Assembly: GCA_964400625.1 (NCBI GenBank)
Contig: CAYNUS010000002.1
Span: 109,013 to 173,012 of the forward strand
Length of the DNA: 64,000 nt
Origin: DYFX01 sp964400625
GTDB lineage: Bacteria; Patescibacteriota; Patescibacteriia; SG8-24; DYFX01
Direction of reading: 5' to 3'
Shown here: piece by piece, positions 46,248 to 54,616 of the stretch
How positions within the stretch are numbered: position 1 is the first letter of the stretch
Layout: each line of letters starts with the position of its first letter
Notes under the pieces: model-generated
Databases searched by the model: none
The model's input: only the letters and a program-made list of their open reading frames with translations
Told to the model about the DNA's origin: nothing
Program-made: the position numbers and the translations under genes

Positions 46248-47711
46248 TTACAGCGCTCCCAGGTCGACCCGCGCGTCGAGGCGGATCTGCGAGACGAAGT
46301 CCGGGATGTGGCTCACCATGATCATCGCGCCCTTGTATTCGTCGAGGGCCTTGGCGATGACGGGCAGGTGGCGGAAGTTGATGTGGTTGGTAGGCTCGTC
46401 GAGGATGAGGAGTCCCGGGCGCATCAGCACGAGGCTCGCGAAGGCCAGGAGGCCCTTCTGCCCTTCCGACAGGTTGGCGATCTTGGTGGCGAGCGCCTTG
46501 CCGTCGAGCAGGAAGCCGGCGGAGATCGAGCGCAGGTCGTGCTCGCTCTTCTGCGCCATGATGCCGTAGAGGAAGTCGTAGCCGGTCTTCGAGAAGTCGA
46601 GCGTCGAGAAGTCCTGGCGGTAGTAGCCGACGACGATGTCCTTGCCGAAGGTCACGCCTTCGGCCGTGCGGCTGAAGATCTTCTCGAGCAGCGTGCTCTT
46701 GCCGATGCCGTTCGGGCCTTCGAGCAGGAGATGCGTGCCGCGCCCGAGCTGGAGGTCGACGTCCTTCACGACCGGCTCCCCCGCCTTCACGATGCCGACC
46801 TTCTCGATCGACAGGATCTTGCCGTTGAAGTCGAAATCGAATTGCTGGACCGGGATCGTGAAGTCGCGGATGGTGCGGTCCTCCTGGCGGAGCTCGACCA
46901 TGCTTTCCTCGGCCTCCTCGGCGGCCTCGCGCATGCGCTTGGCGACCGAGCGGAGCTTGCCGCCCTTGTGCGCGAAGACTTCCGCCTGCTCCTTCTTCTT
47001 GCGGATCTCGGCTTCGGCGCGGGCGTTCTGCTGGCGCTCGCGCTCGATGCGCTGGGCGATCTCCTCGACGACGTTCAGGTAGTTGCCGACGTACTGCTCG
47101 ATCTTGTGCGTGTGCGCGTCGAGATAGATGACGCCGTCGGTGAAGGCGTTCAGGAAGTCGGCGTCGTGCGAGATGACGATGACGGTCTTCTCGTACATCA
47201 TCAGGAACCCGGTGAGGTGCTCGATGCCGGCCTGGTCCAGGTTGTTGGTGGGCTCGTCGAGCAGGAGGATGTCGGGGTCCTGGATGAGCGAGTAGGCCAG
47301 GAGCAGGCGCGCCTGCTGGCCGCCGGAGTGGGCGCGGAGCGGCTTCGCGATGTCCGTCACGAGGTTCACGGCGTCGAGGACTTCGGCGATGCGCTTGTCG
47401 AGGTTGTACGGGACCGTCTCGAAGGTGCCGGCGAACCAGTCGCGGACCGTCGTGTCCATCTGCTCGGCCGGGATGACCTGCTTGGCGATGCCGACCTTGG
47501 CGTCGTTCGGGGTCTTGAAGACGCCGCCGGACTTCGGCTTCAGCTCGCCCAGGATCATCTTGAAGAGCGTCGACTTGCCGGCGCCGTTCTGCCCCATGAG
47601 GGCGATGCGGTTGCCGTTGCGGACGGAAAAGCTGGCCTCATCGAGGATGGGCTTGTTCTCTCCATAGTCGAAGCTGACTTCGCTGAAGCGAAGGACGACG
47701 TGGTCGGCCAT
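46248..47711 (-). CDS. ABC-F family ATPase
   Basis: A 487-residue protein with two ABC domains and no membrane segments, the ABC-F (ribosome-associated) layout. Domain 1 has GQNGAGKST, a degenerate signature HSGGQ and LLLDEPTNNLD. The charged linker around 245-300 fits the P-site interaction motif. Domain 2 has GPNGIGKST, LSEGQ and LILDEPTNHI. The start MADHVVLRF at 47711 is set by homology. Which ABC-F subgroup it belongs to, and whether it has any antibiotic link, cannot be told. Confidence 0.9.
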   Translation of the reverse strand: MADHVVLRFSEVSFDYGENKPILDEASFSVRNGNRIALMGQNGAGKSTLFKMILGELKPKSGGVFKTPNDAKVGIAKQVIPAEQMDTTVRDWFAGTFETVPYNLDKRIAEVLDAVNLVTDIAKPLRAHSGGQQARLLLAYSLIQDPDILLLDEPTNNLDQAGIEHLTGFLMMYEKTVIVISHDADFLNAFTDGVIYLDAHTHKIEQYVGNYLNVVEEIAQRIERERQQNARAEAEIRKKKEQAEVFAHKGGKLRSVAKRMREAAEEAEESMVELRQEDRTIRDFTIPVQQFDFDFNGKILSIEKVGIVKAGEPVVKDVDLQLGRGTHLLLEGPNGIGKSTLLEKIFSRTAEGVTFGKDIVVGYYRQDFSTLDFSKTGYDFLYGIMAQKSEHDLRSISAGFLLDGKALATKIANLSEGQKGLLAFASLVLMRPGLLILDEPTNHINFRHLPVIAKALDEYKGAMIMVSHIPDFVSQIRLDARVDLGAL

Positions 47712-47766
47712 AACGCGGGTAGGATACGCGGTTTTCCCGGTCTTGGCAAGGGCGCGACCGGACAAA

Positions 47767-47788
47767 CGAAAACGCCCCTTGCGGGGCG
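47767..47788 (-). terminator. Terminator of the cold shock gene
   Basis: CGCCCC and GGGGCG arms followed by TTTTCG on the minus strand. Confidence 0.7.
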
Positions 47789-47803
47789 CTTCCGGAGCGA
47801 CGC

Positions 47804-48001
47804 TTACGCGCGCTGGACGTTCGTGGCGCGGGGGCCCTTCTCGGACTCCTCCGTGTCGAAGGAAACCTTGTCACCCGACTTGAGCTCGTCGAAGCTGACG
47901 CCGACGAGGCCCGTCTGGTGGAAGAAGAGATCCTTGCCACCGTCATCCGGAGTGATAAAGCCGAAACCCTTCTCGTTCATGGTCTTGACGGAACCGGTCA
48001 T
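47804..48001 (-). CDS. Cold shock protein (CspA family)
   Basis: A 65-residue OB-fold nucleic-acid chaperone with RNP1 KGFGFI and RNP2 DLFFH. It has full family length and a TTGACA / TATAAA promoter, the strongest-looking in the window. The predicted leader is only about 22 bases, without the long thermosensing leader known from Escherichia coli cspA. Confidence 0.95.
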   Translation of the reverse strand: MTGSVKTMNEKGFGFITPDDGGKDLFFHQTGLVGVSFDELKSGDKVSFDTEESEKGPRATNVQRA

Positions 48002-48030
48002 GTGTTTGGTCTACGATGATTAACCCATAC

Positions 48031-48059
48031 TTTATAGCATATGGGGTGGAATCTGTCAA
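48031..48059 (-). promoter_or_regulatory. Strong promoter of the cold shock gene
   Basis: TTGACA and TATAAA with a 17-base spacer on the minus strand. Confidence 0.85.
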
Positions 48060-48110
48060 TGCCCCGGGGCGCCTTCCCTCCCCGGCCGGTTCTGCTATGA
48101 TGCCCGCGAC

Positions 48111-49097
48111 ATGGACCCCCTGAACGCCCTGGCCGCCAGGCACGCGGCCGACAACATCCGTTTCGCCCTCAAACACGAACCCTCCCGCAAGGCGCTGGTC
48201 GTCTTCGACCTGCAGTGCCCCCTCTCCCGGCTGGTGACGGAGGCTTACCGGACCGCCCTGCCGGACGCCCGATACATCGACTACAACGCGACCACCAAGG
48301 AGGCGGTCATGGCGGCCGTCGACCTCCTGAACCCCAAGGACCTCGTCGTGATGATCCAGTCGATGACCTTCCGGCTCGACGACTTCCGCATCCGCATCGA
48401 GCTCTTCAAGCGGGGGCTGGCCGTCATCGAGCACATGCATCTCGAACGCGCCACCGACGACCGGCAGATCGCCATCTACGTCGATGCGATGGCGTATGAC
48501 CCGGATTACTACCGCCCGCTCGGACGCGCGCTCAAGGCCAAGATCGACGCCGCGGAGACCGTGAAGGTCTTCTGCGCCGGCACCGTGCTGACGTACGAAG
48601 GCGGCATGGAGCCGACCAAGCTGAACGTCGGCGACTATGAAGGCATGACGAACGTCGGCGGCACCTTCCCGATCGGCGAGGTCTTCAGCGAGCCGCGCGA
48701 CCTCGCGAAGGTGAACGGCGAGGTGAAGCTCTTCGCCTTCGCCGGCCTCGACCACCTGGTGCAGATGCACGAGCCGTTCACGGTCCGCATCGAGAAGGGC
48801 ATCGTCGTCTCGCACGAGGGCCCCGCCTCGTTCCAGGAGGTGCTCGACCAGATCAGCGCCGACGAGCAGGTGATGGTCCGCGAGTTCGGCATCGGGCTCA
48901 ACCGCGCGATGGGCAAGGACCGCGTCCTCAAGGACATCACCGCCTTCGAGCGGCAGCGCGGACTGCACCTCTCGCTCGGCGAGAAGCACGGCGTCTACAA
49001 GAAGCCGGGGTTCAATCCCAAGAAGACGCATTTCCATATCGACGTGTTCGTGGACGTGGAGCGCATCGAGCTCGACGGCGAGGAGCTCGTCTACTGA
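48111..49097 (+). CDS. M29-like aminopeptidase family protein
   Basis: A 328-residue soluble protein whose second half (GGTFPIGEVFSEPRD, then VREFGIGLNRAMGK and HFHIDVFVDVERIELDGE) resembles M29 thermophilic aminopeptidases, which use two metal ions bound by Glu, His and Asp. The first half is divergent. TATGAT ends nine bases before the ATG, so the mRNA is probably near-leaderless. The family assignment is moderate; activity is not certain. Confidence 0.6.
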   Translation: MDPLNALAARHAADNIRFALKHEPSRKALVVFDLQCPLSRLVTEAYRTALPDARYIDYNATTKEAVMAAVDLLNPKDLVVMIQSMTFRLDDFRIRIELFKRGLAVIEHMHLERATDDRQIAIYVDAMAYDPDYYRPLGRALKAKIDAAETVKVFCAGTVLTYEGGMEPTKLNVGDYEGMTNVGGTFPIGEVFSEPRDLAKVNGEVKLFAFAGLDHLVQMHEPFTVRIEKGIVVSHEGPASFQEVLDQISADEQVMVREFGIGLNRAMGKDRVLKDITAFERQRGLHLSLGEKHGVYKKPGFNPKKTHFHIDVFVDVERIELDGEELVY

Positions 49098-49129
49098 AAA
49101 GCGCGGCCGCACGCGAGGCCGCGCTTTTT
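49098..49129 (+). terminator. Terminator of the M29-like gene
   Basis: GCGCGGCC and GGCCGCGC arms followed by TTTTT. Confidence 0.8.
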
Positions 49130-49145
49130 GCTATGCTGGAGGCGT

Positions 49146-50411
49146 ATGCGACGTCTCGTCATCATCGCCATGTGCGCGCTCGCGGCGTCCGCCCTGCCGG
49201 TTTCGGCCGCGCCGGGCCCGGGCTCGCTCATCAAGACCGCGTGCGCGGATGCCGCGAAGGCGGACGACCCCTGCAAGGCCGTCTACTTCTACGGCTCCGA
49301 CGGCAAACGCCACGCCTTTCCGAACGAAGGCGTCTACTTCAGCTGGTACGCCGGCTTCGACGGCGTGCAGACCGTCGCGGCGTCCTTCATGGCCTCGCTC
49401 CCCCTCGGCGCGAACGTCACCTACCGGCCCGGCGCGAAGATGGTGAAGTTCCTGACGCTCGACAAGGCGTACGCCGTGGGTCTCGGCGGCGAGTTGCGCT
49501 GGGTCACGTCGGAGCAGGCCGCGCGCGACCTCTACGGGCCGTCGTGGAACCTGCTGATCGACGACATCGCCGACGCCTTCTATACGGATTACCGCTTCGG
49601 CCCGGACGTCGCCTCCGCCGCCGCCTTCGACAAGGCCGCCGAGCTCGCCGCGGCGCCGACCATCGACGACGGGCTCGAGAGCACGCATCGGGAACTGCGC
49701 GTGCAGACGGAGCGCGGCGCCTTCGACGTCGACCTCGTGAAGCTCCTGAGCGGCCGGCACGCGATGGTCACGGACGTCGCGGCGGAGGCCGACTGCGGGA
49801 ACGGCTGCGCGGCGCGATCGCTTTCCGACTACGCGCAGGAGCACGGCGCGTCGATCGGCATCAACGGCACGTACTTCTGCCCGCCGGACTACGCCGACTG
49901 CGCGGGGAAGACGAACACGTTCCTCTGGCCGGTCTACGACACCGCCGCCGGCGCGATGCGGAACGCCGGGAGCCTGCTGGTGCACGAGGGCCCGATGATC
50001 GCCGAGACGACGGACGGACGGCGCTTCAACTTCCATCGCTCCAAGGACTTCGGCGGTTCCGTCGCCGCGTTCGAAGGCGTCTACGGCGGGAAACTGCAGG
50101 CCGCGATGGCGAACTCCCCCTCGCTCATCGAGAACGGCGTCATCGTGGTCGAAAGCGAGGCGCGGCTCGACGAGGGCCAGAAGACCGTGAAAGGCACGCG
50201 CGGGGCGATCGGCTGGGACGGGCGCTCGACGTATCTCGTCGTGGCGCGTTCGGCGACGGTCGTGGACCTCGCCTCGATCATGCGGGCGCTCGGCGCGACC
50301 GAAGCCATGAACCTCGACGGCGGCGGCAGCGCGGCGCTCCTCTACGGCGGCGCCTACGAGGCGGGCCCGGGCCGCCTCCTGCCGAACGCGATCCTGTTCC
50401 GGCGGAGATAG
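49146..50411 (+). CDS. Secreted phosphodiester glycosidase (NAGPA/DUF2233) with surface domain
   Basis: A 421-residue exported protein. A signal peptide (about 1-21) is followed by the domain GSLIKTACADA...AVYFYGSDGKRHAFPNE ... also present in the protein at 41.9 kb. The C-terminal NAGPA domain has GINGTYFCPPDYADC and the hallmark AMNLDGGGSAALLYGG. NAGPA-family enzymes cleave sugar phosphodiesters, so a role in extracellular glycan or glycolipid turnover is inferred. TATGCT lies eight bases before the ATG. Confidence 0.85.
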   Translation: MRRLVIIAMCALAASALPVSAAPGPGSLIKTACADAAKADDPCKAVYFYGSDGKRHAFPNEGVYFSWYAGFDGVQTVAASFMASLPLGANVTYRPGAKMVKFLTLDKAYAVGLGGELRWVTSEQAARDLYGPSWNLLIDDIADAFYTDYRFGPDVASAAAFDKAAELAAAPTIDDGLESTHRELRVQTERGAFDVDLVKLLSGRHAMVTDVAAEADCGNGCAARSLSDYAQEHGASIGINGTYFCPPDYADCAGKTNTFLWPVYDTAAGAMRNAGSLLVHEGPMIAETTDGRRFNFHRSKDFGGSVAAFEGVYGGKLQAAMANSPSLIENGVIVVESEARLDEGQKTVKGTRGAIGWDGRSTYLVVARSATVVDLASIMRALGATEAMNLDGGGSAALLYGGAYEAGPGRLLPNAILFRRR

Positions 50412-50454
50412 GCCGGGTCGACATCCACGCGGTTTCCTGATTGAATATGTCCCT

Positions 50455-51690
50455 ATGAACACCAAGCGCCCCCTGGCCGTCATCTTCCTGACGGTCCTCG
50501 TCGACCTGATCGGCATCGGCATCCTCATCCCCGTCATCCCCCAGATCCTCGCGAACCCGGAATCGCACGCGTATATCCTGGGCGGCCAGGTCACGCACCA
50601 GCAAGGTCTCTTGCTCTACGGCTTGCTGACGGCGATCTATCCGCTGATGTCGTTCCTGTCGGCGCCGATCCTCGGACAGCTCTCGGACCGCTACGGCCGC
50701 CGCAGGATCCTGGCCATCTGCATCGGCGGCACCTCCATCGGCTACGCCCTGTTCGCGCTGGCGATCCTCACCAAGAACCTTCCCCTGCTTTTCATCGCGC
50801 GCATCATTCCCGGCATCACGGGCGGCAACATCTCGGTCGCGCAGGCGGCCGTCGCCGACATCACGAGACCCGAGGACCGCGCCAAGAACTTCGGCCTCCT
50901 CGGCGCCGCCTTCGGCCTCGGCTTCATCCTCGGACCGCTCATCGGCGGCCAGCTGGCGGACCCCTCCGTCGTACCGTGGTTCGGCGCGGCGGTCCCCTTC
51001 TGGTTCGCGGCGATCCTGGCCGCGGCGAACCTCGTCTCCATCCTCCTCTTCTTCCCGGAGACGCACCGCACCGACGCCGCCGCCAAGGCCTTCCGCTGGC
51101 TGAAATCGGTCGGCGACATCGCCGCCGTGTTCCGCTGGAAGGAGCTGCGCGGCCTCTTCACCGCCAACTTCCTCTTCTACTCCGGCTTCGGCTTCATCTC
51201 GTTCTTCGGCGTCTACATGACGGACCGCTTCGGCTTCGACGAGGGCGACATCGGCGGCTACTTCGCCTACGTCGGCATCTGCATCGTGCTGGCGCAGGCG
51301 GTCCTCGTCCGCTTCGCGAACAAGCGCTGGAGCGACGCCCAGATCCTGCGCGTCTCGATGTTCGGCACGTCCATGAGCCTCTTCGCCTACATCCTGGTGC
51401 AGGAGCCGTGGCAGCTGTACTTCATCCCGCCGTTCATGGCGGCCTCGAACGCCCTCTCGATGGCGAACCTCACGAGCCTCGTCAGCCGCACGGCCGGAGA
51501 GGAGCGCCAAGGCGAGATCCTCGGCTTGAACGTCAGCCTCCAGTCCCTGGCCAACGTCCTGCCGCCGCTCGCGGCCGGCGCCATCGCCGCGCGCTTCTCG
51601 ACCACGACGCCGATCGCCATCGGCGCGTTCATCTGCCTCTGCGCCTGGGCCGCCTTCGGCCTCATGACCCGCGCCGCGAAGAAGGCGTGA
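50455..51690 (+). CDS. MFS transporter (TetA-like, 12 TM)
   Basis: A 411-residue major-facilitator protein with about twelve membrane segments, motif A GQLSDRYGRRR between helices 2 and 3, and motif C-like LGAAFGLGFILGPLIGG in helix 5, as in drug/H+ antiporters of the TetA group. The substrate is unknown. Its last 29 bases overlap the convergent small gene at 51662. Confidence 0.88.
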   Translation: MNTKRPLAVIFLTVLVDLIGIGILIPVIPQILANPESHAYILGGQVTHQQGLLLYGLLTAIYPLMSFLSAPILGQLSDRYGRRRILAICIGGTSIGYALFALAILTKNLPLLFIARIIPGITGGNISVAQAAVADITRPEDRAKNFGLLGAAFGLGFILGPLIGGQLADPSVVPWFGAAVPFWFAAILAAANLVSILLFFPETHRTDAAAKAFRWLKSVGDIAAVFRWKELRGLFTANFLFYSGFGFISFFGVYMTDRFGFDEGDIGGYFAYVGICIVLAQAVLVRFANKRWSDAQILRVSMFGTSMSLFAYILVQEPWQLYFIPPFMAASNALSMANLTSLVSRTAGEERQGEILGLNVSLQSLANVLPPLAAGAIAARFSTTTPIAIGAFICLCAWAAFGLMTRAAKKA

Positions 51691-51934
51691 GCGGCTTCGG
51701 CACCGTCGCGTCATGGATCCAGAGCGACGCGCGATAGAGCCTGAAGAGCGCGAAGACCTGCATGAACGGGTGCCCCACGAAGTTGTGCAGCATCCAGGCG
51801 CGCTTCGCCCACCTGAGCCGTCGGCCCTCCAAGGCCGACGGTTTCAGTTCCATGAGCGCCTCGATGGCGTGGACCCCCTCGGCGACGTCCGTCCCCTCCG
51901 CGTGCGCGATCGTGACGCGGAGGGATTCGATCAT
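51662..51934 (-). CDS. Small conserved protein with C-terminal membrane-proximal motif
   Basis: A short protein (about 90 residues) whose end reads MLHNFVGHPFMQVFALFRLYRASLWIHDATVP, a tail that I have seen on small conserved proteins of unknown function. The start is uncertain: ATG 51934 avoids overlap with the preceding gene, while ATG 52009 would add 25 residues and overlap it by 40 bases. Neither has a clear Shine-Dalgarno. It follows the CoaB-like/aldolase gene on the same strand. Confidence 0.55.
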   Translation of the reverse strand: MIESLRVTIAHAEGTDVAEGVHAIEALMELKPSALEGRRLRWAKRAWMLHNFVGHPFMQVFALFRLYRASLWIHDATVPKPLTPSSRRGS

Positions 51935-51969
51935 CGAGAAGTCGGCGGAGCGGATCGCCCCGACGGCGA

Positions 51970-53271
51970 TCAGGCGCTGACCGGCACGGACGAAGCGTAG
52001 CGCTGCCATACGTCCTGCGTGACCTCGTCGGTGCGGCCTTCGAGCTCGAAGTTGGCTTCGATGAAGGCGATGACCTCGCGCGGATCGATGTCCTTGGAGA
52101 AGACGACGTTCGGTCCGTGCTTGTCGAGCATCACGGCCAGCAGGTTCCCGAACGGCGCGAGCCCCGTCGAGGTGTTGCGCCCGCATTCGTGCGAGCCGCA
52201 CTCCACCTCGCGCTGGCTGCGGACCGGCACCTTGGACTCCGGCTTCTTCGGGCAGTGGAAGTGCACGATGCAGTCCATGCCGGGATGCTCCTTGAAGATG
52301 ATGCGCTGGCTCTGGCCGCCGACGGAGGGCTTCGAACCGTACGCAACCACGGAGTCCTCCCCTTCCGCCACGACCTTCACGAGGCCGACCTCGCCGAGCC
52401 TGTTGAAGTCCGTCTTGCGGCGCGAGGTGAGGATCGTCTTCTCATCGACCTTCACGGCGAAGTGGCCGACGGTGGATTTCAGGAACGGCTTGTAGGCGCC
52501 GCGCGCGATGCAGTGGTCGACGACAACGCGGAGCGCGGCGGGCACGAGCGGCGAGGACCACGGTTCGGGCTCGCCGGCCACCACGGTCGCGCGCGTGAAC
52601 GTGAGCTTCGAACGCAGGGCCGTCATCTCGGCGAGGCCCGTGAGCGCCTCCGCGCGATCGGTCGTCTCGTGATAGCGCGCCTGTTCCGGCGTGATGACCA
52701 TGTTGAGCCGCGTCTTCAGGTCGTTGGCGAGGACGAGGTTGCAGGACGCGGTCTTCACGAGGTTCAATCCCGCCAGATACTGCGCGTCGGCGGAAGCGCC
52801 GGAGGTGGTCTTGAAGCCGACCAGGAAGATGTCCTTCCGGAGACGGCGGATCTTGCGGATGATCTTCTCTTCGGCGACGAGCGCGATGGCGGGCGGCGTC
52901 GCGGAGGAGAAGCGGGCGTCGGAGGTTTCCGACGGACGGAAGTCGCAGGCGGCGGCGGCCAGGACGATGGCGCCGGTGTCCGGGCGCGCGACGAGATGGT
53001 CGACGAGCTTCTCGAGATCCTCGTTGGTCTCGACGTCCTCGATGCCGGCGCCGAGGAGGATCGCCCGATCGGCGGCGGGCCGTTCGGCGCCGCCCAGCGC
53101 CATGCGCGTCAGGACGAGCCGCGTCTCGACTTCCTGCCCGGCTTCCTTATATGCGGCGGGCAGGAGCCGGGCGAGGTCGCGGCCGACCTTGCCGAAGGCG
53201 GGAGCCGAAAGGGCGAAGTGCGGGGCGACATGGACGAAGGTGCCGCCGGCGATGACGTAGGCTTTCTTCAT
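51970..53271 (-). CDS. Fusion of a CoaB-like domain and a class II aldolase/adducin domain
   Basis: A 433-residue protein. The N-terminal part has AYVIAGGTFVHVAPH, VLAAAACDFRP, IFLVGFKTTSG and CNLVLANDLKTR, the marks of the phosphopantothenate-cysteine ligase (CoaB/DFP) fold. From about residue 235 it changes to a class II aldolase/adducin fold with ILTSRRKTDFNRL, AYGSKPSVGGQ and a metal-binding HFHCP. No CoaC-type decarboxylase part is present. The start at 53271 is set by the conserved N terminus. The combined activity is unknown. Confidence 0.75.
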   Translation of the reverse strand: MKKAYVIAGGTFVHVAPHFALSAPAFGKVGRDLARLLPAAYKEAGQEVETRLVLTRMALGGAERPAADRAILLGAGIEDVETNEDLEKLVDHLVARPDTGAIVLAAAACDFRPSETSDARFSSATPPAIALVAEEKIIRKIRRLRKDIFLVGFKTTSGASADAQYLAGLNLVKTASCNLVLANDLKTRLNMVITPEQARYHETTDRAEALTGLAEMTALRSKLTFTRATVVAGEPEPWSSPLVPAALRVVVDHCIARGAYKPFLKSTVGHFAVKVDEKTILTSRRKTDFNRLGEVGLVKVVAEGEDSVVAYGSKPSVGGQSQRIIFKEHPGMDCIVHFHCPKKPESKVPVRSQREVECGSHECGRNTSTGLAPFGNLLAVMLDKHGPNVVFSKDIDPREVIAFIEANFELEGRTDEVTQDVWQRYASSVPVSA

Positions 53272-53330
53272 ACGGGTGGGTGAAGTCTTATGCCTCCACC
53301 CTATGCCCGTCATGCGGTTCCGCGTATCCG

Positions 53331-53342
53331 TGTTTATAAACA
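53331..53342. promoter_or_regulatory. Palindromic operator candidate
   Basis: TGTTTATAAACA, a perfect 12-bp AT-rich palindrome in the divergent region between the CoaB-like/aldolase gene and the TrmB-like regulator. It is followed at 53347-53360 by two overlapping TTGAC boxes. Confidence 0.4.
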
Positions 53343-53383
53343 GCCATTGACACTTTGACGCTTTCGCGGGACGCTGGCGGCAT

Positions 53384-54157
53384 ATGCATGACGCCAACGC
53401 GCTCCTGGCCTCGCTCGGCCTCACCGCGACGGAGATCGCCGTCTATCGCGCCGGACTCCTCCTCTCCCCCGCGTCGGCCACGGAACTCGCCCGCAAGACG
53501 GGCATCAAGCGCCCGACGGTCTACCACGCGCTCGAGACGCTGATGCTCAAGGGCCTCGCCGCCAAGAAGGGCTCCGGCGCGCGCCTCGCGTTCACGATGT
53601 CCGAACCCGCGCGGCTGAAGTCGCTCGTCGACCGGCAGATCGACGCGCTGGAGCGGCGGAAGTCGGCGATCGACGAGCTCGTGCCGTTCCTCACGAAGCA
53701 CGCCTCGCCCGCCAAGGTCGACGTCGCGCACTACGAAGGCCTCTCCGGCGTGAAGGCCGTCATCGAGGAGGCCCTGTATTGCCGTTCCCGCCGCTGGGAG
53801 ATCATCGCGCCCAAGGAGAATTTCTTCTCGCAGTTCGACCGCGCCTACGCCAAGTATTTCCTCGAGACGCGCGACCGCCGCGGCATCGTCGCTCGCTCGC
53901 TCTGGGAGAAAGGCTTGCCGCGCCACGTCCTTTCCGAACGCGAGCTGAAGCAGCGCAACCCGCGCTGGCTTCCGGACGCCATGAAAGGCGCGTTCCGCTC
54001 CCTCATCATCCTCTTCGACGACAAGGTCGCCATCGTCTCGTCGTACGACGCGCTCTCCGCCATCCTCATCCGTTCGGAAGAGGTTCACGCCACCTTCAAG
54101 GCGATGTTCGAAGCGCTCTGGACGGGCGCCGAACCGTATCGCCCGCCGAAAGCCTGA
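53384..54157 (+). CDS. TrmB-family transcriptional regulator
   Basis: A 257-residue protein. A winged helix-turn-helix (LASLGLTATEIAVYRAGLLLSPASATELARKTGIKRPTVYHALETLMLKGL) is followed by a short coiled coil (about 80-100) and a C-terminal sensor domain as in TrmB-like regulators, which often respond to sugars. The ligand is unknown. It is divergent from the CoaB-like/aldolase gene with a palindrome between them, so control of that gene is likely but unproven. A CoA-binding protein gene follows. Confidence 0.85.
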   Translation: MHDANALLASLGLTATEIAVYRAGLLLSPASATELARKTGIKRPTVYHALETLMLKGLAAKKGSGARLAFTMSEPARLKSLVDRQIDALERRKSAIDELVPFLTKHASPAKVDVAHYEGLSGVKAVIEEALYCRSRRWEIIAPKENFFSQFDRAYAKYFLETRDRRGIVARSLWEKGLPRHVLSERELKQRNPRWLPDAMKGAFRSLIILFDDKVAIVSSYDALSAILIRSEEVHATFKAMFEALWTGAEPYRPPKA

Positions 54158-54174
54158 CTGCTATACTCCCCCAT

Positions 54175-54582
54175 ATGACGGACCCCGAACTCAAGAAGCT
54201 CCTTGAGGAGACGAAGACCATCGCCTCGGTCGGACTTTCCTCGAACCCGGCCCGCGCTTCCTGGCGCGTGACCAAGTACCTCATCGCGCAGGGCTATCGC
54301 GTCATCCCGGTCAACCCGAAGGAGACGGACGTGCACGGCCAGAAGGCCTATCCCGACCTGAAGTCGGTGCCGGAGAAGATCGACCTCGTGCAGGTCTTCC
54401 GGAACCCCGACGCGGTCCCCGAGATCGTCGAGGACGCCATCGCGATCGGCGCCAAGGCCGTCTGGATGCAGGACGGCGCGGGCAATCCCGAGGCGGCGAA
54501 GCGGGCCGAAGAGACCGGACTCGTCGCGGTCGTGGACGACTGCATGCTCCGCGTGCACGCGCGCGTCATGGCCTCGCCCTGA
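54175..54582 (+). CDS. CoA-binding domain protein (YccU-like)
   Basis: A 135-residue Rossmann-fold protein of the CoA-binding family: TIASVGLSSNPARASWRVTKYLIAQGYRVIPVNP, then VDIVQVFR-type strand LVQVFRNPDAVPEIVEDAIAIGAKAVWMQDGA. Biological role unknown. TATACT ends seven bases before the ATG with no Shine-Dalgarno, so this mRNA is predicted leaderless. Confidence 0.9.
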   Translation: MTDPELKKLLEETKTIASVGLSSNPARASWRVTKYLIAQGYRVIPVNPKETDVHGQKAYPDLKSVPEKIDLVQVFRNPDAVPEIVEDAIAIGAKAVWMQDGAGNPEAAKRAEETGLVAVVDDCMLRVHARVMASP

Positions 54583-54586
54583 GACG

Positions 54587-54616
54587 CGAAAGGCGGACCC
54601 CCCGGTCCGCCTTTTT
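54587..54616. terminator. Bidirectional terminator
   Basis: AGGCGGACC and GGTCCGCCT arms between convergent genes, with TTTTTC on the plus side. Confidence 0.8.
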
